64,000 bases of DNA from Luteolibacter rhizosphaerae (GCF_025950095.1 NZ_JAPDDR010000010.1:186001-250000), one strand, 5' to 3'. Positions 41,534 through 51,040 are shown, counted from the first letter of the stretch. The notes: generated by a model from the sequence alone, not told the origin. Made by a program: numbers and translations.

Positions 41534-43978
41534 TCACTCTTCCTCGACCCGGATGAAAACCCGATCTCCGGACGGGAAGTTCACGGTGGCGCTATTCACG
41601 CCGGTACCACTCGGCTGGATGTTGCCCTGGATCTGGGTGCTCCAGTTCAGCATGTCGGTGGAGTAAGCGATGCGGTAGGTGTGCTGGCCGCCCGAGGTCC
41701 ACTGCAGGTTTACCGATGGCGGATTGCCGGGAGTGATTACGGAGGCGATCTCCTTGAAGGCCGGCGCCGGTTCACCTTCGGTATAGAACCAGCGCGTCAC
41801 ATCATGGGATTCGAACTGGCCACCCGTGCGGGCCATGAAGCCGACGTAGGACAAACCGTTTTCATCGGCCGCTTGGGCAGAGGACAGATTCACGTCCACA
41901 TCTTCCAACACTACCACGCCGTTAAGCATGACATACATCTTTCCGGGATCGCCCTCGACAGCAGGTGCCTTGTAGCCCACCCGCACCCGGTAAGGTGCCG
42001 CCGAGCCGCTGGTCTGCGTCAGATCCGGCACCGTGGCAGTGCCGCCCAATCGCATTTTCGGGATCGCCGGCAGATCCACCTTGGCGTTGGTGATGCCTCC
42101 TTCACGAATCGCGATCGAGGCGGCACTCAAATCCACGCCGGGATTGTTGTAGCTGTCGAAGCAGACGTTCACCGCATTCGAGGGCAAGCCATTCTCCTGG
42201 GTTGCGGCAGCCACTGCTTGGGTGCGTCGAGGGTCATTGTGGATCACGAAGGCCATCCCGTCCGCACCGCTATCCGGCGCTCCACCCAGACGCACCAGAT
42301 GGAGATCGAACTCGGTTTCGAAGCCGCCGCCCGTGTCCACCCGCTTCCGGAACCAAGCGGTGCCGTTCACGCTGCCCACATCCGGAGTGAGGCGCAGGCG
42401 GTTCGCATCCGCCGGCGCCGGAAGGTTGGCAAAGTCGTTCATCACGGAAGCCTGGCCCATCATCGCGAGCTCCGGACCCGCACCGTTGAAGTTCTCGTAG
42501 GCAATCTCGGTGATCGCCGGAGTGATGACATCCACCACCACGTTCGCGGTCACCACCGGCCCGCCGGAGGTCGCACTCAGCGTGTAGGTGGTATCCGCGG
42601 CGGGAACGACATTGATCGACCCTTCCGGATCGAGCGTGCCGGGAATGCCGCTGATGGTCACGTTGCTCGCACCGCTCGTCTTCCACACCAGAGTGATCGG
42701 CTCGCCGGCCACCACCGTGGTCTCACCCGCAAGCGTCGCGAAGGGGACGATCGAGGTTCCCGGCAGCGGCACATCCTGTGTTTGGACCTGCCGGGTTACC
42801 GGCGTCTGGAAGTCGAAGTTCGTGAGGTTATCGATCAGATTCCACGGTCCCGAAGAACTGTCCGATCCTTCGAGAATCCAACGAACCGGGTCGCGCACGT
42901 CCGCATCATTCGCGGTGGTGAAACCATAGGAGTCGAAGGTTACCGGACTTCCACCCAAGTCGAGGATCACAGCTCCTTTGCTGAAATTGAGCCACTTCGT
43001 TGCCACGTTGTTGTCGAACAACTTGTCGGGACCTTCGGCCGCCGGGCTATTCCCATCGACCTCGTTGAACGCGCCAACGATCGGAATATTCGTCACCCCG
43101 CTCTTGATGCGGAATTCCGAGAGTTGGACGCTGTTGGCCAGCGCATCTTCCCTTAGCTTCACCGGGGTGAAACGGACATACGAGTAGGTCGCGGAACCGC
43201 CTACCACCGTGCGCAAGGTGGCAGTTGCATTCGAGGTCCCCTGCCCACTCGTCGCGGTCAGGGCGTAGACGGTGTCCGCGTTGTTCGGCGGCGTGAGCGG
43301 CGTGGATCCCGATGCCGGCAGCGTCCCCGCCACATTGGTGATGGTCACGCTGTCCGTGACCAGCGTGCTCCAGTTTGCCGTCAGCGTCGTATCCCCGTTG
43401 ATCGCCACCGATTTGCTCGTGCTGTAGGAGGCGATGTATGGGGGCACGCTGCTCGGCAGGGCAAAGGCTGTCTGGAAGGTCTGCCGCGTGGTCGTCACCG
43501 CCACGTTGTTGCGGATGTCGATCGGAGTCCAAGTCGTCCCGTTGTCTCCGCCCCAAAGGATCCAGCTCACCGGATCACGCTCTTGGGCGTCGTTGGAAGT
43601 CGCGAAATTATAGCCGTCGATCGTCGCCGTGTTGCCTACACCGAAGTCGAAGACCAAGGCCTTCTTGTTAAAGTCCAGCCACTTGGTGGTGGTCAGGTTG
43701 TCCTTCACCTTGTCCGGACTCTCGTTCCCGCTGGCGGGATTGTTTCCTCCGGGATTCGTCACCGTCACGGAGGTCAGGTTCAAGTCCGCTCCGGCGAACT
43801 TGAAATCGAACTCCGAGATGGAGGCACTGTTTGCGGTACCGCTCCTCAGTTTCGTCGGTTCGAACATGAAGAAACGGTAGGTTTGCTGGGCAGCTTCGAC
43901 TTGGGAGGCTGCGGCAGTGAGCAGGACGAGGGCAAAAGCCCCCCTCCCCCGCAGGGGTATCATCGATGGGGTTTTCAT
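41534..43978 (-). CDS. Large exported protein with two discoidin-like domains, Ig-like modules and an L-type lectin-like domain
   Basis: An 814-residue secreted protein. The signal is MKTPSMIPLRGRGAFALVLL to about residue 30. Two discoidin/F5-8-like repeats follow at about 35-190 (YRFFMFEPTKLRSGTANSAS, TTKWLDFNKKALVFDFG) and 265-425 (YSYVRFTPVKLREDALANS, ATKWLNFSKGAVILDLGG), each trailed by an Ig-like module. Residues about 500-725 resemble a legume/L-type lectin fold (GSVNGTAWFRKRVDTGGGFE, GADGMAFVIHND). A final beta domain ends near FIRVEEE. It is likely a surface or secreted carbohydrate-binding protein. No PEP-CTERM tail is present. Confidence 0.8.
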   Translation of the reverse strand: MKTPSMIPLRGRGAFALVLLTAAASQVEAAQQTYRFFMFEPTKLRSGTANSASISEFDFKFAGADLNLTSVTVTNPGGNNPASGNESPDKVKDNLTTTKWLDFNKKALVFDFGVGNTATIDGYNFATSNDAQERDPVSWILWGGDNGTTWTPIDIRNNVAVTTTRQTFQTAFALPSSVPPYIASYSTSKSVAINGDTTLTANWSTLVTDSVTITNVAGTLPASGSTPLTPPNNADTVYALTATSGQGTSNATATLRTVVGGSATYSYVRFTPVKLREDALANSVQLSEFRIKSGVTNIPIVGAFNEVDGNSPAAEGPDKLFDNNVATKWLNFSKGAVILDLGGSPVTFDSYGFTTANDADVRDPVRWILEGSDSSSGPWNLIDNLTNFDFQTPVTRQVQTQDVPLPGTSIVPFATLAGETTVVAGEPITLVWKTSGASNVTISGIPGTLDPEGSINVVPAADTTYTLSATSGGPVVTANVVVDVITPAITEIAYENFNGAGPELAMMGQASVMNDFANLPAPADANRLRLTPDVGSVNGTAWFRKRVDTGGGFETEFDLHLVRLGGAPDSGADGMAFVIHNDPRRTQAVAAATQENGLPSNAVNVCFDSYNNPGVDLSAASIAIREGGITNAKVDLPAIPKMRLGGTATVPDLTQTSGSAAPYRVRVGYKAPAVEGDPGKMYVMLNGVVVLEDVDVNLSSAQAADENGLSYVGFMARTGGQFESHDVTRWFYTEGEPAPAFKEIASVITPGNPPSVNLQWTSGGQHTYRIAYSTDMLNWSTQIQGNIQPSGTGVNSATVNFPSGDRVFIRVEEE

Positions 43979-44378
43979 GGGTTTTTTAGTACGGGATTTG
44001 GGTTCTCCCGCACTGCTCTACTGCCTCAGGTGAAATAAAGTTTAGTGAGGCCTTTGGTTTTTATTCCCTCTTTTCGAGACAGCATCCGCCGCGAAGCGCA
44101 CCTCCGCGAAACTCCGGTGGGCGAGTGGCGACCACGGACCGGATTGCTAAGAATTGCATACATGCGCCTGCCCCGCCCCAATTTGAGGCTTTGCACTCAC
44201 GGCCCAGCGCCAGACCGGGTTTTCATCGCCAGATTCCGTCTTTACCAGGAATTCACCCCAACTCTCGCCACTCAGCTGAAACTATAGATTGCATACTTCA
44301 GCACCACCTCTTCAACACTTCCACACGCGAGGCCTCGTTGATCGACCCTTATCATCCCCATCTTCCGGACACGCCGAC
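43979..44378. other. Divergent gap upstream of the lectin-like gene
   Basis: About 400 bases between the lectin-like gene and the small membrane-protein gene. Short repeats such as ATTGCATAC (near 44152 and 44288) occur, but I see no gene, RNA or clear operator. Confidence 0.55.
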
Positions 44379-44684
44379 GTGAATCCCCCTATCCCGCGCC
44401 CCTACCTCAAATACCTTTGGCCAGCACCCACGGGACTGCTCGTCCTGCTTATTGGAATTTCGACCGAGAAGTTGGGGGGCCGCCAGACATTCCTGAAGGT
44501 GCATGTCCCCTTGGAACTCGGCTTCACCGTCTGTGTGTTCGCCGCCATCGTCTATTCCCTCCGGCTCATCGGTAAAGACAGAGCCCGGGCACCACGCTGG
44601 ATCATCATGCTGAACCTTATCTTCGGACCCTTACTGCTAAGCTGCCTCGTGGTCGGTGGCATCATCGCCCATCTTGGCGAATAG
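44379..44684 (+). CDS. Small membrane protein of unknown function
   Basis: About 101 residues from a GTG at 44379, or 131 from an ATG at 44289; the shorter form is preferred because the extra part is untypical coding sequence. Three hydrophobic segments are visible (YLWPAPTGLLVLLIGIS, LGFTVCVFAAIVYSL, WIIMLNLIFGPLLLS). I do not recognise a family. Existence is probable but start and function are uncertain. Confidence 0.45.
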   Translation: MNPPIPRPYLKYLWPAPTGLLVLLIGISTEKLGGRQTFLKVHVPLELGFTVCVFAAIVYSLRLIGKDRARAPRWIIMLNLIFGPLLLSCLVVGGIIAHLGE

Positions 44685-44781
44685 ACCGGCATAACGGTTG
44701 CCCCACGGGCCCCTTGTCGAAACGTGCCCACAAAAAAGGCCCACAGCACATACCGTGGACCTCGCGATTGCTTGTTTCATC

Positions 44782-44856
44782 TGGCTCCGGCGCTAGGGAT
44801 CGAACCTAGGACCTAGTGGTTAACAGCCACCCGCTCTACCGCTGAGCTACGCCGGA
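44782..44856 (-). tRNA. tRNA-Asn (anticodon GTT)
   Basis: The reverse strand folds as a cloverleaf: acceptor TCCGGCG/CGCCGGA, D-arm AGCTCAGCGGTAGAGC, anticodon loop CTGTTAA in stem GTGG/CCAC, T-arm CCTAGGTTCGATCCCTAG, and encoded CCA end. The anticodon GTT reads Asn AAC/AAU codons. Confidence 0.97.
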
Positions 44857-44950
44857 TTTTCAGAAGACCAACCCCGGAACCGGGGCGGGCGGAAGATGGG
44901 ATGCCCCACGCTTCACTGGCAAGGGAAAAATGTATCTTCCTTAAGGAAGT

Positions 44951-46492
44951 TTACTCCCGACCGTAGCGCTCCCGGAATTGACGCAGCAAGTCGTCGATCC
45001 GATCTCCGCCGGAATGGGCGGCAGCCACCGGTTCCGGCGATTCCTTGGCAGGTTCCGGGTCCGGCGCAGGCCACTCCACGGCAGTCGGCGCAGCGGCAGA
45101 TTCCTGGAGGACTGATTCTTGAAAAGACGGAGGCTCCACGGGCGGAGCAGAAACCACAGGTGTCTCCCCCTCTTCTTCCGGTGGCGCAAAGCTGAAGGGC
45201 GAAGATGGAGCTCCATTCTGCGGGGCTTCGCCGAAAGCCGCCACGGGGGCGTCCATGATCGGCTCTCCCGGAGCTTGAGGCACCGGCGGCGGCGTGGTCT
45301 CCGGAACCGGCGGTGCGGTAACAATTACCGGCTCCGGTGTGAATTGCACCGGGGCAGGAACCTCGACCGGTGACTCCATCAAAGCAGGAGCCGCCGCGGA
45401 AATGGATACCGAGTCTTCTTCAAGCTCCGCTGCCTTCCTCAGCACCTTGCGGGCATAGAATTCCCCGGTCGACAGACCGAGCTTGGAGCCTAGAGCCGCA
45501 GCCCGCCCCGGCATGCGGGATTCCAGCAAGGCCACCGCGCCAGCTTGATCGAGTGGCTCAAGGCGGATTTCAAGTTCGCTAAGGCGATCTTGAAGACCAC
45601 CGCTCAATGCGGGCAGGAAGGCGCTCTCCCAAATATCGTTGTTCAGGGAGACCACCACATCCACGCGCGGAGCATCCTGGCGAGCTGAGGCGAGGAAGCT
45701 TGCGAAACGCAGGGCGGCCGCCGGGTCGGAATGCAGGCCTTCCAGATCGTCGGCAGCCACAACCACCCGCCCGATCAGCGAGAGCAGCGCCAGCAGCGCG
45801 GCGTAGCGCTCTACACCAGCATCCGAAATGGCGGACTGGATGATCATCCCGGTGCGCCCCGGGTGCTCCGGCACGGCGATCGCGAAACGGAACAGCGAGG
45901 CCAACCAGAAAGAGGCCTCGTTCAGGGAGATCCCCGTGCGGCGGCTCAGCTCGAGAGCGAGGCGGGGCCCCAGCACTTCGAAGTTTTCCTTGGTCCAATG
46001 CGCGGTGACGGCCTGCGAGTGGTGGAAATCGAAGGTCTCGACCGGACGCTGGCGCAGCGCGGTGAGGGCGGCCTCGCGATCTTGGCAAGGCACCTCGCCG
46101 GAATTCACCAGCGGCTGAAGTGCCAGCGAGAACAGCCGGCGCGCCTGCAAATCCAGCGCGGTGAGCCCGCCGCCGGCCGGGAGCTGGCGGGTCAGCCGCC
46201 GCAGGGCCGTCTCGATCGCCGCGGGGGCATCGATGCGCGAACCATCCGGCGGACTCAGCGGCAGGAATTCATGAGTCGTCCCGAGCCGCTGCTGGACTTG
46301 GGCCAAGAGGTGAGTCTTACCGAAACCGGCGCGGGGAGCGAGGAGCAGGATCCCGCGCCCCGGCGCATCCACGGGGGAGGCCAGCAGGCGCTCCATCCGG
46401 GCGGTGGCGGCAGCATTCACCGCGGGGGCGTGCGGGGAGACAGGTTGTCCCAGGGAATCGAAGAAAGGCTGGAGCGTGATTTGATCTACCAT
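44951..46492 (-). CDS. AAA-like ATPase with a long Pro/Ala-rich C-terminal tail
   Basis: A 513-residue protein. The N-terminal half (about 1-340) resembles a P-loop ATPase: a Walker A-like LLLAPRAGFGKTHLL (the first Gly is Ala) and a Walker B-like RVVVAADDLEG. The C-terminal half (about 360-490) is rich in Pro, Ala, Glu and Val. It ends in a charged amphipathic segment DRIDDLLRQFRERYGRE that may be an interaction helix. Function is unknown; it could be a DNA- or protein-remodelling ATPase recruited by its tail. It is divergent from rplM. Confidence 0.7.
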   Translation of the reverse strand: MVDQITLQPFFDSLGQPVSPHAPAVNAAATARMERLLASPVDAPGRGILLLAPRAGFGKTHLLAQVQQRLGTTHEFLPLSPPDGSRIDAPAAIETALRRLTRQLPAGGGLTALDLQARRLFSLALQPLVNSGEVPCQDREAALTALRQRPVETFDFHHSQAVTAHWTKENFEVLGPRLALELSRRTGISLNEASFWLASLFRFAIAVPEHPGRTGMIIQSAISDAGVERYAALLALLSLIGRVVVAADDLEGLHSDPAAALRFASFLASARQDAPRVDVVVSLNNDIWESAFLPALSGGLQDRLSELEIRLEPLDQAGAVALLESRMPGRAAALGSKLGLSTGEFYARKVLRKAAELEEDSVSISAAAPALMESPVEVPAPVQFTPEPVIVTAPPVPETTPPPVPQAPGEPIMDAPVAAFGEAPQNGAPSSPFSFAPPEEEGETPVVSAPPVEPPSFQESVLQESAAAPTAVEWPAPDPEPAKESPEPVAAAHSGGDRIDDLLRQFRERYGRE

Positions 46493-46662
46493 TGGGGGAG
46501 GATCGGATGTGCGGATCTTGTGTGCTCAAGCGTGCTCTCACAAGGAAAGAAAGGCAAAGGGCGGCAGCTCGCGAGCATCCCCCGTGCCTCCGTGGCGAAA
46601 GGATTCATTAAGGTCTGGAAAAGACCCCTTGAGAAACCCTGAAAGTTCCAGCGGATTTCCGA

Positions 46663-46691
46663 TTGACACCGTTTCCCCCGCTCACTAGCTT
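46663..46691 (+). promoter_or_regulatory. Putative housekeeping promoter of rplM-rpsI
   Basis: TTGACA (46663-46668), a 17-base spacer and TAGCTT (46686-46691) form a good sigma-70 promoter. The expected start site near 46698 leaves about 54 bases of leader before rplM, room for ribosomal-protein autoregulation, though no known L13 motif was identified. Confidence 0.6.
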
Positions 46692-46751
46692 GCGCGCCCC
46701 TCCGCCGCGAGACGCTGAAGGCGTGCTGCCGAGGGAATCAGGTTCAATCTC

Positions 46752-47183
46752 ATGAAGACGTTTTCTGCCAAGCCGACCGACATCGAGCGCAAATGGTATG
46801 TGATCGACGCCAAGGACAAAGTCCTGGGCCAGGTCGCCGTCGAAGCCGCCCGACTGCTGCGCGGCAAGCACAAGGTGATCTTCACCCCGCACGTGGACAC
46901 CGGCGACTTCGTCATCGTGGTCAACGCTGACAAGGTGGTGCTGACCGGCACCAAGGAGCACGACAAGATCTACTCCCGTTTCTCCGGCTACGTGGGTGGC
47001 CAGAAGGTCGAGACCCCGCGCATGGTCCGCAAGCGCAAGCCGGAGCTGATGGTGGAATACGCCGTCTGGGGCATGATCCCGAAGAACCGTCTGGGCCGCG
47101 CCCAATACGGCAAGCTCAAGGTTTACGCCGGTGCCGAGCACCCGCACGAAGCCCAGCAGCCGGAAACCTACGAAATCGCCTGA
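46752..47183 (+). CDS. rplM: 50S ribosomal protein L13
   Basis: A 143-residue L13 with the family signature: [70 protein letters not shown] and [14 protein letters not shown]. It is paired with rpsI 27 bp downstream, the usual bacterial arrangement. Confidence 0.98.
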   Translation: MKTFSAKPTDIERKWYVIDAKDKVLGQVAVEAARLLRGKHKVIFTPHVDTGDFVIVVNADKVVLTGTKEHDKIYSRFSGYVGGQKVETPRMVRKRKPELMVEYAVWGMIPKNRLGRAQYGKLKVYAGAEHPHEAQQPETYEIA

Positions 47184-47210
47184 TCCGGCTAGCCCCGAAC
47201 CTCTCTTAAA

Positions 47211-47606
47211 ATGAGCGAAGTCAAGAATCTCAGCGCCACCGGCCGCCGTAAGAACGCCGTCGCCCGCGTCCGCATGACGGAAGGCAGCGGACAGATCGTG
47301 ATCAACGGTCGTTCCTTCGAGGAATACCTGCCGACGCTGCCCCTGCAGAACACCGTGCTGGCTCCTTTCCAACACGCGAACCTGCTGAACAAGTTCGACG
47401 TGGTCGTCTCCGCCAACGGCGGTGGTATCCACGGCCAAGCCGGTGCGATCCGCCTGGCAGTCGCCCGCGCGCTCACCATCTTCGATGCCGAGCTCCGCAA
47501 GGTGATCAAGCCGCACGGCCTGCTTCGCCGCGACCCGCGCATGAAGGAGCGTAAGAAGCCCGGCCGCCCCGGCGCCCGCAAGCGCTTCCAGTTCTCCAAG
47601 CGCTAA
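47211..47606 (+). CDS. rpsI: 30S ribosomal protein S9
   Basis: A 131-residue S9 with ATGRRKNAVARVRMTEGSG, INGRSFEEYLP, NGGGIHGQAGAIRLAVARAL and the C-terminal basic tail RKKPGRPGARKRFQFSKR. The tail reaches the ribosomal P-site. Confidence 0.98.
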   Translation: MSEVKNLSATGRRKNAVARVRMTEGSGQIVINGRSFEEYLPTLPLQNTVLAPFQHANLLNKFDVVVSANGGGIHGQAGAIRLAVARALTIFDAELRKVIKPHGLLRRDPRMKERKKPGRPGARKRFQFSKR

Positions 47607-47624
47607 TTGGAGACTTTTCCGAAG

Positions 47625-47654
47625 AAGCCGCACTCCTCACGGGTGCGGCTTTTC
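47625..47654 (+). terminator. Terminator of rplM-rpsI
   Basis: AAGCCGCAC and GTGCGGCTT form a 9-bp stem with a 9-base loop, followed by TTCC. The T-run is short. Confidence 0.75.
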
Positions 47655-47736
47655 CGTTTCTCTCCAGGCTGCGAAACTCAGTAGCCCACAGCGGGGACCG
47701 CCCACGGCCTTGCGGTCTTCCTGCAGTAGGCCCTTG

Positions 47737-48696
47737 TCAGCGCAAATGCGGCAGCGGCTTCCCATGGAAGCCATTGGCCCACTCCACCGCCGACATCCGC
47801 CGCGACCCATCTGGCTGCACTTCACCGAGGACAAGCCGTCCTCCAGCACAAGCCACCTGCAATCCACCGTCAGGCGAAAAGCTCAAGCTCCCCGGCGATC
47901 CATCGCCGCTATCGACAATGCCCTGCACCGGATAGACCTTCAAACGCTTGGGCGGTTTCCCCTCCTCCACAATCTCGCTCCAAGTCCCGGGCCAGGGCTC
48001 ATAGGCCCGGATCCTCCGCTCAAGCCGCGGCGCGGCCCAAGTCCAGTCCAAGCGGCCGTGATCCCGCTCAAGCTTCGGCGCATAGGTAGCCAGCTCCGGA
48101 TCCTGCGGCGTACGCGAGGCACTTCCATCCAGAAGCAAGGGCAGTGCGGCACCGAGTGCCCCCGCCGCCAGATCCGCCATCCGGTCGTGAAGAATCCCAC
48201 CGGTATCGCCCACGCCGATCGGCGTGGACTTGGAGAGAATGATATCCCCCGCATCCAGCTTCGGCACCATGTGCATCACGGTGATGCCAGTCTCAGCATC
48301 GCCCTCATCGATCGCGGATTGGATGCATGAGGCGCCGCGGTAGCGCGGCAGCAGCGAGGCGTGCAGATTGATGCAGGCGATGCGGGGAATCGCGATAAGA
48401 GCCTTCGGCAGGATCTGGCCGTAGGCCATCACCACGATCAGGTCCGGCTGCAGCCCCCGCAGCGCGATCAGGCTCCCCTCCTCTCTCACGCTCTCCGGCT
48501 GGAGCACGGGGATCCCGGCCTCCACCGCGATCCGCTTGATCGGCGGCGGCGTGAGCGTGCTGCGATGGCGCCCGGCCGGTTTGTCAGGCTGCGTTATCAG
48601 TGCCAACGGCCGCGGGCCCGACTCGATGAGCCAGCGGAAGGAAGGGATCGCAATCTCCCCGCTGCCGAAAAAGATGATCCGGGAATCCTCTGACAT
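47737..48696 (-). CDS. fmt: Methionyl-tRNA formyltransferase
   Basis: Formylates Met-tRNA(fMet) for translation initiation using 10-formyl-THF. The 319-residue protein shows IIFFGSGEIAIPSFRWL, TQPDKPAGRHR, the catalytic block INLHASLLPRYRGASCIQ, GITVMHMVPKLDAGDI and a C-terminal OB-type domain. Its ATG overlaps the adk stop (TGATG). Confidence 0.95.
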   Translation of the reverse strand: MSEDSRIIFFGSGEIAIPSFRWLIESGPRPLALITQPDKPAGRHRSTLTPPPIKRIAVEAGIPVLQPESVREEGSLIALRGLQPDLIVVMAYGQILPKALIAIPRIACINLHASLLPRYRGASCIQSAIDEGDAETGITVMHMVPKLDAGDIILSKSTPIGVGDTGGILHDRMADLAAGALGAALPLLLDGSASRTPQDPELATYAPKLERDHGRLDWTWAAPRLERRIRAYEPWPGTWSEIVEEGKPPKRLKVYPVQGIVDSGDGSPGSLSFSPDGGLQVACAGGRLVLGEVQPDGSRRMSAVEWANGFHGKPLPHLR

Positions 48697-49328
48697 CAGG
48701 CGACAATCTGGGCGGATGCGGCGAACACCGGCAGCGACACGATCTTGCCGATGATATCATGCAGCACCTTCACCGGCGGCTGGGTGGCATCGATATTCGT
48801 TACCAGCCGGTCCGAAAAGTATTCGAGGATCGGCTTGGTCTCCGCCTCATAGGTGGCAATCCGCTGCTGGATCACACGGTCGGAGGCATCGTCGATCCGG
48901 TTGTCCTTCAGAGCGCGCTTGCGCATGCGGCGGGCGAGCTCTTCGCGATCCGGGCAGGACAGGTGGAAAACCTGATGGATGTCCAGGAAGCTGGTGATCA
49001 TCTCGGCCTGAGGCACATTCCGCGGAATGCCGTCGAGCACCAGGAAGTCGATGTCCGGCTTGTAGACGTGGGAATCCGCCCAGTTGTCGACCTGCGCCTT
49101 CCAGAGTTCGATGGTCAATTCGTCCGGCACCAACTCGCCCCGGCTCGAGTAGTAGACGAAGCGCTGTCCGATCGTCGTGCGGGTATCGAGGGAGCGGAAG
49201 ACATCCCCGCAGGCGCAGTGGAAGAAGCGCGGGATGGAGCCGAGAACCTTCCCTTGAGTCCCCTTCCCCGCACCGGGAGCGCCGAGGATCAGGAAGGCGG
49301 GGCGTTTGACGTCGAGTGCCTTGGACAT
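48696..49328 (-). CDS. adk: Adenylate kinase-like nucleotide kinase
   Basis: A 210-residue kinase that interconverts AMP, ADP and ATP. The start at 49328 is chosen since MSKALDVKRPAFLILG fits the family. It has the P-loop LGAPGAGKGTQG, AMP-binding CGDVFRSL, VLDGIPRN (the usual GFPR is GIPR), the LID region and DRVIQQRIATYEAET. There are no zinc cysteines in the LID. It is translationally coupled to fmt. Confidence 0.9.
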   Translation of the reverse strand: MSKALDVKRPAFLILGAPGAGKGTQGKVLGSIPRFFHCACGDVFRSLDTRTTIGQRFVYYSSRGELVPDELTIELWKAQVDNWADSHVYKPDIDFLVLDGIPRNVPQAEMITSFLDIHQVFHLSCPDREELARRMRKRALKDNRIDDASDRVIQQRIATYEAETKPILEYFSDRLVTNIDATQPPVKVLHDIIGKIVSLPVFAASAQIVA

Positions 49329-49370
49329 GGGAAAGGATGCTAAGATTCGAGTGCCCTCCAGCAAGCACGA

Positions 49371-50249
49371 TCACAAATTAGCCGATAAAGCGATGAAAAC
49401 AGGCAGAGGCGCAATCATGGCCGCATCCGCCATCACCCGCAGGGCATCGACCGAATACTTCGAACGGACCCGGTTCAGCACATAGATGAGCGCGGAGGAA
49501 ATCAGCACCGCATAGTAGAAAGGGCGGCTGCGGCTCTCCTCATCCAGCACCGCCAAGCCGATGGCGGCTGCGGCGAGGCCGGTGAGCGGGATGGTCAGGG
49601 ACAAGTCGTTCGCAGCACCCCGCTCGCGGTCGCGGGTGAAGGCCGATTGCTCCCAGAAGTGGATGGCCGAGATGTTCAGGGTGCAGAGCACGGCGAAGGC
49701 GAGCATCTCGGGCGAGAGTGCAAGATTGAAAGGCGGGTGAATCGCATCGAAAATCCCCGGTTTCCACGACCACATGTGCGCACCCATCGCGGTACCGTAG
49801 GAAAAGGCCAAGCCTGCGAACAGATTCCTCAGATGGGGAATCTCCCGGTCCTGCTTCGAGAAGATGGTCAGAGAAAAGAAGACCACCACCAGGAAGATCA
49901 CCGGCTTCCCATAGTCGACGAGCGGGCCGAAGGAGATATGCCCGCCGGCCACGAAGGCGGACCCAAGGAGAGTCACCACCGCCAGGATCGACATGAACTT
50001 CATATGCCGCTGGTGGAACTCATGACGCTCCCCCAAGCGGTGATCGCCCGGGCTGAGCATCTTCACGTCGATGATCCGGTCGAGGATGTAGATCCCCCAG
50101 ACCGCCAAGCCCAGCGCGGCGTAGTAGCCCCACGGCAGCACCTGCAGCCAGATCTTCTGGAACATGAAAAGCCACGCCATCGCGACAGCGGGGGCGTCGA
50201 GGCTTAGAAGATTCGGCCAGAGCCAGAGTGGTGTGCGGCGGTCCGGCAT
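49371..50249 (-). CDS. Multi-pass membrane protein, possibly UbiA-like
   Basis: A 292-residue protein with about eight predicted membrane helices. The segment WGIYILDRIIDVKML followed by HEFHQRHMKFM vaguely recalls the Asp-rich motif of UbiA prenyltransferases, but the full NDxxDxxxD is not present. The function is unknown; it is upstream of adk-fmt on the same strand with a gap of 42 bases. Confidence 0.6.
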   Translation of the reverse strand: MPDRRTPLWLWPNLLSLDAPAVAMAWLFMFQKIWLQVLPWGYYAALGLAVWGIYILDRIIDVKMLSPGDHRLGERHEFHQRHMKFMSILAVVTLLGSAFVAGGHISFGPLVDYGKPVIFLVVVFFSLTIFSKQDREIPHLRNLFAGLAFSYGTAMGAHMWSWKPGIFDAIHPPFNLALSPEMLAFAVLCTLNISAIHFWEQSAFTRDRERGAANDLSLTIPLTGLAAAAIGLAVLDEESRSRPFYYAVLISSALIYVLNRVRSKYSVDALRVMADAAMIAPLPVFIALSANL

Positions 50250-50324
50250 TCGCGGGGCCGGACCTTCGGCAAGCTTTCCGCCGAAGGCAAGCCCGGGACG
50301 TTAGGCAGTGCCGGGGATTTTTCG

Positions 50325-50963
50325 GTGGCGTGGCGAGGCCGGGCCGTGTTGCCGTGGCGCGTGCTCATCGGGGAATGCCAGTTCACGGCGATCGATTTCG
50401 AATCGGCGGGTGCCGCGCGCGGGCAGACCGATGTGCCGGTGCAGGTGGGCTTGGCACGCTGGTCCCTCGCCGCAGGGCACGGCGAGAACTTCGTCTCCTA
50501 TCTGGCGTCCGATGCGCCCATCCAGTGGTCGGCCCGGAAGGTCCACGGTATCCGCGATGAGGATCTGGCTGGAGCACCGGGCCTTCTCTCCCTCTGGCCC
50601 GAGCTCAAGCGCCATCTGGCTGGCGCGGTGGTGGTGGCCCATGGCAAGGGCACCGAAAAGCGCTTCCTGCGTGCCTTCCCCGGCCACGGCTTCGGCCCTT
50701 GGGTCGATACCCTCCTGCTGGCACGCGCCGCTTGGCCGGAGCTGAGCGATCATTCCCTCTCCGCCCTATGCGAAGCACGGGGCCTGAGCCCCCGGGTGGC
50801 CACCATGATCCCGAGCCGCCGCTGGCACGACGCCCTATACGACGCCGCGGCGTCGTTGATCTTGTTAGAAGACGTTGTGGAAAGCTTCGACCTGAAAGAG
50901 AAACCGGTGGAGTGGCTGCTGGAACCGGACACTCGTGGCTGGCATCGGCTGAGAGGCAGCTAG
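50325..50963 (+). CDS. DEDD-type 3'-5' exonuclease
   Basis: About 212 residues from GTG 50325; GTG 50361 is an alternative start directly before the fold. Exonuclease motifs resemble PolIII-epsilon/RNase T: Exo I FTAIDFESAG, Exo II-like VVVAHGKGTEKRFL, and Exo III WHDALYDAAAS. HGIRDEDL in the middle is also typical of the family. Probably a nucleic-acid proofreading or repair enzyme. Confidence 0.8.
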   Translation: MAWRGRAVLPWRVLIGECQFTAIDFESAGAARGQTDVPVQVGLARWSLAAGHGENFVSYLASDAPIQWSARKVHGIRDEDLAGAPGLLSLWPELKRHLAGAVVVAHGKGTEKRFLRAFPGHGFGPWVDTLLLARAAWPELSDHSLSALCEARGLSPRVATMIPSRRWHDALYDAAASLILLEDVVESFDLKEKPVEWLLEPDTRGWHRLRGS

Positions 50964-50966
50964 CCA

Positions 50967-50987
50967 ATCATCGATCTAATCGATGAT
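50967..50987. promoter_or_regulatory. ATCGAT-rich inverted repeat upstream of the acyltransferase gene
   Basis: ATCATCGAT and ATCGATGAT form a perfect 9-bp inverted repeat separated by CTA. Further ATCGAT motifs occur at 51000-51005 and 51030-51035, just before the downstream start. It may be an operator; it has no T-run. Confidence 0.45.
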
Positions 50988-51040
50988 GGCTCCAAATCTA
51001 TCGATTTCGATTACAGGCGTGACGAGGCTATCGATTGTTC

